From Porphyrobacter sp. ULC335 (GTDB taxonomy: Bacteria > Pseudomonadota > Alphaproteobacteria > Sphingomonadales > Sphingomonadaceae): a stretch of DNA of 64,000 nt. Position numbers and translations under genes: made by a program. This document shows positions 54,058 to 62,125 of the stretch, in pieces. Numbering within the stretch: position 1 is the first letter of the stretch; every line of letters starts with the position of its first letter. The stretch spans positions 2,108,001 to 2,172,000 of the forward strand of contig NZ_CP078091.1 of the NCBI RefSeq assembly GCF_025917005.1, read 5' to 3'. Under the pieces are notes generated by a model. The model saw nothing but the letters and a program-made list of their open reading frames with translations, had not been told where the DNA came from and did not search any database.

Positions 54058-54612
54058 ATGAAATTGGCTCTTGTGATGGCAATTGTCGTCGTTGTCGGGT
54101 TGGTGCTGGTCATCAGCATCTACAACAAACTGGTCGGTCTGCGGCAGGGTGTGCGGCAGGGCGTGGCGGATATCGACGCGCAGTTGCGCCAGCGCCATGA
54201 TCTGATCCCCAATCTGGTCGAGACGGTGAAAGGCTATGCCGGGCACGAATCGGCGACCCTCGAAGCAGTGATCGCCGCACGCAAGGCCGCAGCCTCCGGC
54301 GCGCCGTCATCGGGTAGCGAGCAGCAGTTGCGCGGTGCGCTCGATAACCTGCTGGCGCTGGGCGAAGCCTATCCCGATCTCAAGGCGTCCGCGAACTTCC
54401 AGTCGCTCCAGAGCGAGCTTGCCGATGTGGAGGACAAGCTGGCCGCGGCACGCCGTGCGCTCAACGCCGCTGCCGCCCGCTTCAATGCGGCGCGCGAATC
54501 CTTCCCTGCGGTGCTGTTCGCCAATGCGCTCGGATTCACGGAAGCGGACTTCCACCGGCTCGATGCGAGCGAGCAGGGCACTGTCGATCAGGTGCCCAGG
54601 ATCAACTTCTGA
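54058..54612 (+). CDS. LemA-family protein
   Basis: A 184-residue LemA protein: one N-terminal helix (LALVMAIVVVVGLVLVISIYNKLV), RHDLIPNLVETVKGYAGHESATLEAVIAARKAA (LemA hallmark, about 46-78) and a helical bundle ending FNAARESFPAVLFANALGF. ATG 54058 is six bases after GGGG; ATG 54052 is less likely. Usually a membrane-anchored scaffold of unclear function. Divergent from DUF3137 (67-bp gap). Confidence 0.92.
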   Translation: MKLALVMAIVVVVGLVLVISIYNKLVGLRQGVRQGVADIDAQLRQRHDLIPNLVETVKGYAGHESATLEAVIAARKAAASGAPSSGSEQQLRGALDNLLALGEAYPDLKASANFQSLQSELADVEDKLAAARRALNAAAARFNAARESFPAVLFANALGFTEADFHRLDASEQGTVDQVPRINF

Positions 54613-54826
54613 CGCGGAGAAAAACCGGGAATTTCCGTCACATTCCGGTCGTGTTGGTGGGGGTGTCTCAAAAAAGAAATATTCCGGCGCGTCGGGGTCC
54701 ATTTTTCGTTTGCATTCCCCCCCCAAAGCCCTAGATGCGCGCTTCCGCTGCCCCAAGGGGACTTCCAAACCGCAAGGCAGCTTGTCGTTTTATGGTTTTC
54801 AAAAACCGTTTTGGGGGTCCCTTGAG
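54613..54826 (+). promoter_or_regulatory. Long leader of the ornithine decarboxylase gene, possible structured RNA
   Basis: 214 nt between lemA and the decarboxylase. It contains C- and G-runs that can pair (GGGGTCC near 54695, CCCCCCCC near 54717, CCCCAAGGGG at 54751-54760, GGGGGTCCC at 54813-54821) and a small hairpin GGTTT-TCAA-AAACC. GGGAC at 54759-54763 can pair with GTCCC next to the ribosome-binding GGGGG. Alphaproteobacterial ODC genes are known to carry the speF leader motif here; I cannot confirm a match. Confidence 0.4.
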
Positions 54827-56032
54827 TTGCACATTTATCCCGACGCACTGGCTGTAGTCCGCGACCTTCGTCCGGACGAACCCGTCATCCTCAACCGCCC
54901 GCATGCCGCGCGGCGCGCCGCCCGTTACTTCGTCGAGAAGTTTCCGGGTAAGGTGCTCTATGCGGTGAAAGCCAATCCGGCTGCCGATCTTATCAGCGTG
55001 CTGTGGGAAGCGGGCGTGACGCATTACGACGTAGCCTCGATCACCGAAGTGCGGCTGGTTCGCGGCATTCTCCCGCAGGCGGTGCTGTGTTTCATGCACC
55101 CGGTAAAGACCCCGGCGGCGATCAGCGAAGCCTATTTCCAGCACGGCGTGCGCACCTTCAGCCTCGATTCCGTCGAGGAGCTGGAGAAGATCATCGACGC
55201 CTGCCGCAACCCCGAAACGGGTGAGGCACCGCGCGATCTGCGCCTGTGCGTGCGGCTGCGCGTGTCGAGCGAGTATTCGGAACTGTCGCTCGCATCGAAG
55301 TTCGGTTGCGACCTGATCGAAGCGCCTGCGCTGCTTCAGGAAGCCCGCCAGCATTGCGACTGGCTGGGCGTGTGCTTCCACGTCGGCAGCCAGGCGATGA
55401 CCCCGTTCGCCTTCGTTCAGGCATTGGACCGCACCCGTGCGGCGATTGCCGAGGCGTCGGTGGTGATCGACATGATCGACGTGGGCGGGGGCTTCCCGAG
55501 CGCCTATCCGGGCCTCGAACCGCCGCCGATGGAAGATTACTTCGCGATCATCGCCAAGCACTTCGAAGCGCTGCCGATCGCCTACAACGCCGAACTGTGG
55601 TGCGAACCCGGCCGTGCGCTGTCGGCCGAGTACAGCTCGATGATCGTGCAGGTGAACAAGCGCCGCGGCGAAGAGCTTTACATCAACGACGGCGCTTACG
55701 GCGCGCTGTATGATGCGGCCCACGTCGCATGGCGCTTCCCGGTGCGTGCACTCGAGGATGACCTGATCGAGGACGAGGAAGACTTCGCCTTCTACGGCCC
55801 GACTTGCGACGATGCCGACTACATGAAGGGCCCGTTCCGTCTCCCCGCCGACATTCAGGCGGGCGACTATATCGAGATCGGGATGCTCGGCGCTTACGGC
55901 GCAGCGATGAAGACCGGCTTCAACGGCTATGGCAATGCCCAGGTCGTGACCGTGTCGGACGAGCCGATGATGAGCCTGTTCAACGGCACCCGCGTGCGCG
56001 AAGCGACCGACAACGTGGTGAGCCTGCGCTGA
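54827..56032 (+). CDS. Ornithine decarboxylase (fold III, alanine-racemase type)
   Basis: A 401-residue PLP decarboxylase. PLP Lys in VLYAVKANPAADL (about 46); HVGSQAM near 183, DVGGGFPSAYPG near 222, EPGRALSAE near 261 and CGPTCD-like YGPTCDDADYM (catalytic Cys, about 325) identify ODC/lysine-ornithine decarboxylases rather than DapDC. It makes the putrescine used by the dehydrogenase at 48602. The only sensible start giving MHIYPDALAVV is TTG 54827 with GGGGG nine bases upstream, so weak initiation may be part of control. Confidence 0.9.
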   Translation: MHIYPDALAVVRDLRPDEPVILNRPHAARRAARYFVEKFPGKVLYAVKANPAADLISVLWEAGVTHYDVASITEVRLVRGILPQAVLCFMHPVKTPAAISEAYFQHGVRTFSLDSVEELEKIIDACRNPETGEAPRDLRLCVRLRVSSEYSELSLASKFGCDLIEAPALLQEARQHCDWLGVCFHVGSQAMTPFAFVQALDRTRAAIAEASVVIDMIDVGGGFPSAYPGLEPPPMEDYFAIIAKHFEALPIAYNAELWCEPGRALSAEYSSMIVQVNKRRGEELYINDGAYGALYDAAHVAWRFPVRALEDDLIEDEEDFAFYGPTCDDADYMKGPFRLPADIQAGDYIEIGMLGAYGAAMKTGFNGYGNAQVVTVSDEPMMSLFNGTRVREATDNVVSLR

Positions 56033-56042
56033 TCCAAAGGCC

Positions 56043-56076
56043 GCCGCTCCGCTGAAAGGGCGGGGCGGCGGGTTTG
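56043..56076 (+). terminator. Terminator hairpin after ornithine decarboxylase
   Basis: CCGCCGCTCCGCT and GGGCGGGGCGGCGG can form a long, slightly mismatched stem with GAAA loop, followed by GTTT. It starts 11 bases after the stop codon. Confidence 0.55.
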
Positions 56077-56401
56077 GTCTGCTTGCCGCTCCCGTCTGCC
56101 GGGCGGCACCTCCTGATCGCCGACGGTCAGCTTTTCGCTGCAAGCCTAAACCCAGCTAACGATGAAGCGCGGACCTGCGGTCCGGCATGGCCAATTCGCC
56201 GCCTTTGCTGCCCGATAGCAAGGCCGTTAGGCGCTCGACTAACTCTATTCGAAGTAGAGGCAAATTACCTCGGATTCGGACAAATAAATCTGCAATCCGG
56301 TACTTCAGAAAAAAGCAGTGTTGACTTTGTTGTGACTCAAGGCAGTCTTGCCCGCACTTGGGCGGCCGCTAATTCGGCCGCTTTTTGAGGGGGTTGCGGG
56401 C
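56077..56401 (+). promoter_or_regulatory. Gene-free region before the molybdoenzyme, ending in an attenuator-like hairpin
   Basis: No gene is supported. At 56362-56386 GCGGCC-(8 nt)-GGCCGC is followed by TTTTT: a perfect intrinsic terminator shape 16 bases before the start codon of the next gene. This could be a factor-independent terminator of an upstream transcript or an attenuator. TTGACT at 56321-56326 resembles a -35 element but no good -10 is seen. Confidence 0.5.
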
Positions 56402-59400
56402 ATGGGGACGGCGATTGAGTCACGCGAGTATCGAGCGTCCACGGCGCCATCAACCAGCGGTATCCGCTTCTTTGTAAACGGGCGCGAATGGCGGATTGAC
56501 CGGCCGGACCCGCGCGCGCTGCTGGTTGACTGGCTGCGCTCTCCTGCCGTCGGCTTGACGGGGACCAAGATCGGCTGCGGGCAGGGAGGCTGCGGCCTGT
56601 GCACGGTAATGCTCTCTCGCTGGGATCCGGGCACCGGCAAGGTGATCCACGAATCCGTCAATTCGTGCCTGCGGCCGCTTTGCTCTATCGACGGCATGGC
56701 GATCACCACGACCGAGGGTGCCGGAACAGTCGAGACCGGGCTGAACCCGGTGCAGCACCGGATCGCCATCGATAACGGCTCGCAATGCGGGTATTGCACG
56801 CCGGGCTGGGTGATGACGATGACGGCCTACCTGGCCGCGAACCCTGACCGCAAACCAAGCCAGCTTGAAATCGAGCAACTGTTCGATGGCAACCTGTGCC
56901 GCTGCACCGGCTATCGCCCCATTCTTTACGCCATGCGCCATTTCGCTGCGGACTGGACGCCGGCGGACGAGCAGGGTTCGATGACGTGCCTCGCCGATCC
57001 CGAAGCCCCGGTGACCGATACGATCACCGCGCCCACTCCGCCCGCCATCAACAAGGCGCCGCTGACGATCGTCGGCGATGGCTGCGTCTGGTATCGCCCG
57101 GTCGATCTGTCGGGGTTGCTGGAACTGCTGTTAGAGCTGGATCCCGACGATACGATGCTGGTCAATGGCAACAGCTCGATCGGCATCTACGACCGTTACT
57201 CTGGAGAGCGTCCCGGCCAGCTGGTCGACATCTCGCGCCTTGCGGAATTGCGCCATTTCGCGGCCTTGCCGGACAGCTTGCAGCTGGGCGCCGGTGCAAC
57301 CTATGCGGATTTGCTGGCCTTCCTGGACAAGCTTCCGGCGAGCCAGCGCGACAATCCGACCGTCGCGGCACTGCGTTATCTGGCGGAGCGTACGGCCGGT
57401 CATATCGTCCGCAATGTCGCGAGCCTTGCCGGCAACATGATGCTGGTTGCCCGTCATGTGACGCACGGCGTGCCCTTTCCTTCCGACCTGTTTACCGCAC
57501 TGTGCGCGGCCGGGGCCGAAGTGGAATTTGCGGTGCCGGGCAGCGGCACCCGGCGTTTGCCGGTGCTGGACTTCGCGGCGCAATGGTCGGGCGATGCGGG
57601 GCTGCACCGCGCGGTGCTGCTCGCCTACCACGTGCCGCTCGCCAACGCGGATGAATATGTCCAGACCTACAAGGTCGCCCTGCGTGAAGTGAATGCCCAT
57701 TCGATCGTCAATGCCGGTATGCGGGTGCGCTTCGACGAACAGGGCGTCGTCACCGACTGTGCGATCGTTCTGGGCGGGATCGGCCCGATCGCCTTTCATG
57801 CCGTGCAGGCCGAAAAAGCACTGACCGGTCAGCGCTGGACCACGGCGACTCTCGCGAATGCGCTCGCAGGCCTGCGCTCCGACATTGACGGGCAACTGGC
57901 CACATGGGCGGGCCGGATGGCGGCCCTGCCCGATGAAGGGTTTAGCGACATCTATCGCCGCCACCTTGGCGAATCCTACCTGTACAAGTTCTTCGTCGAG
58001 GTTGCCGAGGCGACCAAGGCTCTGCCCGTTGCGCCGGTCATTGCCTCTGCCGGAAAACGCCCGGTCCGCCCGCTGAGCCGCGGGCAGCAATTCGTGCCGC
58101 CCAGCATTGATCCACCGCCGGTCGGATTACCGTTGGTCAAGCAGGATGCGTTCCTGCAAGCGAGCGGCGAGGCGGTCTATACTCAGGACATTCCCTTGCC
58201 GCCGCGCGGCCTTGAAAGCGCGCTGGTGTTGTCCGACCGGGCCACGGGCGCGTTCTTCTTCCATCTCCCTGACGAGCCGGGCACGCCGATGACGGGGGCG
58301 GCCCTGTCGCAATGGCTGGCGGAGAACCTGCCGGGGGTCGAAAGGCTGGTCACAGCGGCCGACGTTCCGGCCGGGGAGAATGACCGCGTTCCTGTGCAGG
58401 TCGTCAAAGAGACTGGCGTGGTCGATCCGATCTTCGCCGAAGCCCGCGTGGAATGGTACGGACAGCCGATCGGCTTGCTGCTGGCCGAAACCCTGACGCA
58501 GGCGATTGACGCTGCCCATTTCGTGCGCACCCGCTGCGTCGCCTACACCAATGTCACCGCGCCGCTGCTGAGCATCGCCGCCGCGCGGGACAAGGGCAAA
58601 GAATTCATCGACACCACGGTGGGGGGCTACAACCACATTCTGGCAATCGAACGGCCCAATTCGCAACTGGGCTGGAAGGGAACCAGCGGGCCGGTAACGC
58701 TTGATGGCGCCGAATGCGTGGTCGTCAACGGCAAGCAGGCGGTTGGCAGCCAGGCCCATTTCTACATGGAGACCCAGTCGGCTGTGGCCTTGCCCGGTGA
58801 ATGGGGGCGGATGCAGATATACAGCTCGACCCAGAGCCCCGACACGGTCCAGAGTTTCGCGGCGAGCATGCTCGGCAGCAATATGGGCAAGGTCGATGTG
58901 CTCGTGAAGCGGGTTGGCGGCGGCTATGGCGGCAAGACCACCCGCCCGCCCTTTATTGCCGCGCCTGTGGCTCTGGCAGCGGCGCTGACCAAACGCGCGG
59001 TGCGGCTGGCGGTGCGCCGTGAGGAGGACATGGAAGCCCTCGGCCGCCGCCATGCCTATGAAGGCAATTACAGCCTCGCAGTCGCGACGGGCCAAACGGG
59101 TTCGGAGCCGCGCGGCCGCATTCTCGGGGCCGATTTCACATTCTGGTCCAATGGCGGGGCAACCTATGATTGCTCCTTCGTCGTATCGGACTGCGTCCAG
59201 ATGCGGATCGACAGCGCCTATATGGTGCCCAACTGGCGGACCGAGGGGCATGTCGCGCGGACCAATATGGCGACCTCCACGGCGTTCCGGTCGATGGGGT
59301 TGATCCAGGGCGTGATCGTGCTCGAAGACGCCATCGCCGCCGCCGCCCATTCGCTGGGAATGCTCGCGGAGGACCTGCGCGAGGTCAATCTCTACAAGCC

Positions 59401-60652
59401 GGGTGACGAGACCGTGGTCGGAACCGTGCTGGACATCTGCTATATGCAACAGGTCTGGCAATATCTGCGCAAGAACGCCGATTTCGATGCGCGCGCCAAA
59501 GCGGTCAAGGCGTTCAACGACGCCAATCGCTGGCGCAAGCGGGGGATCGCCATGATCCCGGTGCAATACGGCGCGGGCTATAACGCCACCTTCCTCGAAC
59601 AGGGCGGCGCACTTGTTGAAGTGTTCGCTGAAGATGCCTCGATCCTGATCCATCAGGGCGGGGTGGAGATTGGTCAAGGTTTGGCAGTCAAGATTGCGCA
59701 GGTCGCGGCGCAGACGCTCAATGTGCCTCTGGGCCTCGTGACCATCGCCGACACCGATCTGGGTGTGGTGCCCAATCCGGTTTCGACCGGCGCATCGACC
59801 GGCACGGGCTTCAACGCCGAAGCGGTGCGCGCCGCCTGCCTCGACCTGCGGGGGCGGCTGGAAGTCTATGCCGAGGACGTGCGCGAAAAGAACGGCGACG
59901 AGTGGTGCAAGAAGCACAAGATCGATTACTGGAACTACCCGGCAGAAGGCTGGCAGGCGAAGCCCGATGGCAAGACAACCATCTGGGCCAATCTGGTCGG
60001 CATGGCCCATGGCGACCGGTTCAATCTTTCGGCGCAGGTGCGGGTTGCCATCGCGGGCGGCGGAAATCCCGCCAAGAACCTGCAGTTCGCCTCGGACAAT
60101 ACAGCCGAGCAGGGGGTGGACCAGTTCACAGGCTATACCTTCTCGGCGGGCTGTGCCGAAGTCGAGATCGATGTGCTGACCGGCGAGACCACGGTGCTGC
60201 GCGCCGACCTTTGCTATGACATTGGCGACAGTCTCAATCCGGCGGTCGATATCGGCCAGGTCGAAGGCGCCTTCGTGCAGGGGCTTGGCTATGTCCTGAC
60301 CGAAGAGCTGGTGACCCAGCCTGACGGGGCGCGCGCCGGGCGGCTCAACAGCAACAACACCTGGGGTTACAAGATCCCGGCCACGACCACGATCCCGCTG
60401 GAAATGAATGTCGGGTTCTTCCCGCGCGCCGACCTGAACCTGCCGCGCCAGATCGACGTGGTGCTGGGGTCGAAAGAGGTGGGCGAGCCGCCGCTGGTGC
60501 TGGCGGCCACCGTGTTCGGCGCCGTGAAGAACGCGATTGCCGCAGCCCGCGCCGATCGCGGCCACACGGAATGGTTCAGGACTGACGGACCGCTGACTGT
60601 CCAGCGCGTGCGCGAAGCATGTCTGGTGGAGGCCGCGGATCTGCTTGTCTGA
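56402..60652 (+). CDS. Single-chain xanthine dehydrogenase-family molybdoenzyme
   Basis: A 1416-residue protein holding all domains of eukaryote-type XDH/aldehyde oxidase: N-terminal [2Fe-2S] (Cys59, 64, 67, 89), second [2Fe-2S] (Cys129, 132, 166, 168 in CGYCTPG...CRCTGYRP), FAD-binding domain (about 230-560, HIVRNVASLAGNMML), then the molybdopterin domain (GGGYGGKTTRP, TAFRSMGLIQG, GVEIGQGLAVKIAQ) with catalytic Glu about 1362 in SKEVGEPPLVLA. Most bacterial homologues split this into two or three subunits. The TAFRSMG loop differs from XDH TAFRGFG, so substrate may not be xanthine. No signal peptide is seen, so it is presumably cytoplasmic. GAGGGGG precedes ATG 56402. Confidence 0.93.
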   Translation: MGTAIESREYRASTAPSTSGIRFFVNGREWRIDRPDPRALLVDWLRSPAVGLTGTKIGCGQGGCGLCTVMLSRWDPGTGKVIHESVNSCLRPLCSIDGMAITTTEGAGTVETGLNPVQHRIAIDNGSQCGYCTPGWVMTMTAYLAANPDRKPSQLEIEQLFDGNLCRCTGYRPILYAMRHFAADWTPADEQGSMTCLADPEAPVTDTITAPTPPAINKAPLTIVGDGCVWYRPVDLSGLLELLLELDPDDTMLVNGNSSIGIYDRYSGERPGQLVDISRLAELRHFAALPDSLQLGAGATYADLLAFLDKLPASQRDNPTVAALRYLAERTAGHIVRNVASLAGNMMLVARHVTHGVPFPSDLFTALCAAGAEVEFAVPGSGTRRLPVLDFAAQWSGDAGLHRAVLLAYHVPLANADEYVQTYKVALREVNAHSIVNAGMRVRFDEQGVVTDCAIVLGGIGPIAFHAVQAEKALTGQRWTTATLANALAGLRSDIDGQLATWAGRMAALPDEGFSDIYRRHLGESYLYKFFVEVAEATKALPVAPVIASAGKRPVRPLSRGQQFVPPSIDPPPVGLPLVKQDAFLQASGEAVYTQDIPLPPRGLESALVLSDRATGAFFFHLPDEPGTPMTGAALSQWLAENLPGVERLVTAADVPAGENDRVPVQVVKETGVVDPIFAEARVEWYGQPIGLLLAETLTQAIDAAHFVRTRCVAYTNVTAPLLSIAAARDKGKEFIDTTVGGYNHILAIERPNSQLGWKGTSGPVTLDGAECVVVNGKQAVGSQAHFYMETQSAVALPGEWGRMQIYSSTQSPDTVQSFAASMLGSNMGKVDVLVKRVGGGYGGKTTRPPFIAAPVALAAALTKRAVRLAVRREEDMEALGRRHAYEGNYSLAVATGQTGSEPRGRILGADFTFWSNGGATYDCSFVVSDCVQMRIDSAYMVPNWRTEGHVARTNMATSTAFRSMGLIQGVIVLEDAIAAAAHSLGMLAEDLREVNLYKPGDETVVGTVLDICYMQQVWQYLRKNADFDARAKAVKAFNDANRWRKRGIAMIPVQYGAGYNATFLEQGGALVEVFAEDASILIHQGGVEIGQGLAVKIAQVAAQTLNVPLGLVTIADTDLGVVPNPVSTGASTGTGFNAEAVRAACLDLRGRLEVYAEDVREKNGDEWCKKHKIDYWNYPAEGWQAKPDGKTTIWANLVGMAHGDRFNLSAQVRVAIAGGGNPAKNLQFASDNTAEQGVDQFTGYTFSAGCAEVEIDVLTGETTVLRADLCYDIGDSLNPAVDIGQVEGAFVQGLGYVLTEELVTQPDGARAGRLNSNNTWGYKIPATTTIPLEMNVGFFPRADLNLPRQIDVVLGSKEVGEPPLVLAATVFGAVKNAIAAARADRGHTEWFRTDGPLTVQRVREACLVEAADLLV

Positions 60653-60692
60653 CAGGGATTATCACACTGCAACTTTGGGGATGGAGGGGACG

Positions 60693-62093
60693 ATGACAAT
60701 GCGATCAGTTTCAAGGTCAGCCATGGCAATCCTGACGGCGGGCGCTTGCCTCCTCACGACGAGTTGTCAGCAAGTCGGGCCGGATGCCGCCGGTTTCGAT
60801 CCGGCCGCCGCTGCCTTCCGCGACGCGATATCCGCACCGCCGCCGGGTTACTCCGGGCCGGTTTTCGAACTCTCGCACGATTACCCCGCGCAAAAGCCCG
60901 ACTGCGAAGCACCGTGGCTTAAACGCAACGTGTCCTTCACCGATCCCAATGCGGACTGGAACCAGTGGCGCGACTATATCGGCGATATCGTGGATTATGT
61001 CTGGAAGGGTCAGGATCCCAACCTGCCCGACCAGATCGGCTGGCAGAGCAAGGTGGGCAGCGAGACGCGCTGGTTCCATGTTCCGTGGATGGCCTATGAT
61101 GGCGAACGGGGACGGGAGTTCGCCCACGGGCTGACCAACGAATTGTCGACGGCGGAATCGACCTTCCGCAACGGCGGTCGCGGCAGCGGCAAGCACACCC
61201 TGGTGGGGGCAACCAAGCAGGATGGAGTAGACCCGCTGTTCGAGACCTGGTCGGTCGGCATGTACAATCCGTGCGGCGCCTGGTCGATCGGTCAGGCCAT
61301 CGCGAAAAACGGCGTGCCGCAGATGACCAAGGATGCGTCGGACCGCGATCTTGTCAACGGGATGCCCTTTGCGCCGGGAACGGTGGTGATCAAAATACTC
61401 AACACCACTGCCGATGCCTCGTCCGTGCCCTTCCTCAAGGGCTCGACCAGCTGGACCGCCGATGCCCACGTGCAGGAGTCCGCCGTCAAATATAGTCAAT
61501 GCGAGCGGAAGGTGCGCAAGGTGCATCTGGTGCAGATGGACATCGCAGTGGTCGATCCGCGCTCGCCGACGCGGTGGGTCTATTCGACCCTCGTCTATGA
61601 CGGCAACCTGCCGGGCAAGACCGTGCGGTCGCGGATGGTGCCGCTGGGCGTGCAATTCGGCAGCGATCCGCAGACCTATCCGGCGGTCGCGCGCGAAGAC
61701 AGCAAACCGCTCTGGCAATCGATCCACGCACCCGTGGGCGTGCCAGAACATTATGGCTGCGAAGGCCGGTTGGCCGGGGCGGTCGATCAGGCCAATTCCA
61801 GCTGCGTGTCCTGCCACATGGCCGCCTATGCGGCGCCCGTGGGAACAGTCGGCAAGCCGGGCCAGAACATCCCGAACCCCTTTGGCCTGCCATCGCCCGG
61901 GCTTTGCCTGGCAGCGGATGCCGGCAACAAGACCTATTTCTCGAACTACAAGTACCCCGACAAGTATCCTGACGGCAAATATGACAGCGCGCTGCCGCTC
62001 GATAGCTCGCTGCAGCTTCAGGTCGCCTTCAACGAATATGCGACCGCGTTGAACCCACCAGCCAAACCGGCCTGTCCGCCCGCGGGCAAATGA
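60693..62093 (+). CDS. Haem-binding exported lipoprotein (single CxxCH)
   Basis: A 466-residue protein with lipobox TTSC (Cys about 25) and one c-type haem motif SCVSCHMAAYA (about 386-396). The rest (WHVPWMAYDGERGREFAHGLTNEL, FNPCGAWSIGQAIAKNG, VPFAPGTVVIKIL) is not a known cytochrome fold; Cys residues elsewhere may bridge. GGAGGGG precedes ATG 60693. Likely an electron carrier for the neighbouring enzymes, by position only. Confidence 0.75.
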   Translation: MTMRSVSRSAMAILTAGACLLTTSCQQVGPDAAGFDPAAAAFRDAISAPPPGYSGPVFELSHDYPAQKPDCEAPWLKRNVSFTDPNADWNQWRDYIGDIVDYVWKGQDPNLPDQIGWQSKVGSETRWFHVPWMAYDGERGREFAHGLTNELSTAESTFRNGGRGSGKHTLVGATKQDGVDPLFETWSVGMYNPCGAWSIGQAIAKNGVPQMTKDASDRDLVNGMPFAPGTVVIKILNTTADASSVPFLKGSTSWTADAHVQESAVKYSQCERKVRKVHLVQMDIAVVDPRSPTRWVYSTLVYDGNLPGKTVRSRMVPLGVQFGSDPQTYPAVAREDSKPLWQSIHAPVGVPEHYGCEGRLAGAVDQANSSCVSCHMAAYAAPVGTVGKPGQNIPNPFGLPSPGLCLAADAGNKTYFSNYKYPDKYPDGKYDSALPLDSSLQLQVAFNEYATALNPPAKPACPPAGK

Positions 62094-62125
62094 CCGTCCA
62101 ACCGATCTTTGAGGGGAGCTGATCC

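Noticed and set aside
58127..60565. 812-residue leftward frame opposite the molybdoenzyme
   Set aside because: Antisense shadow; composition dominated by His/Arg/Gln without any recognisable motif.
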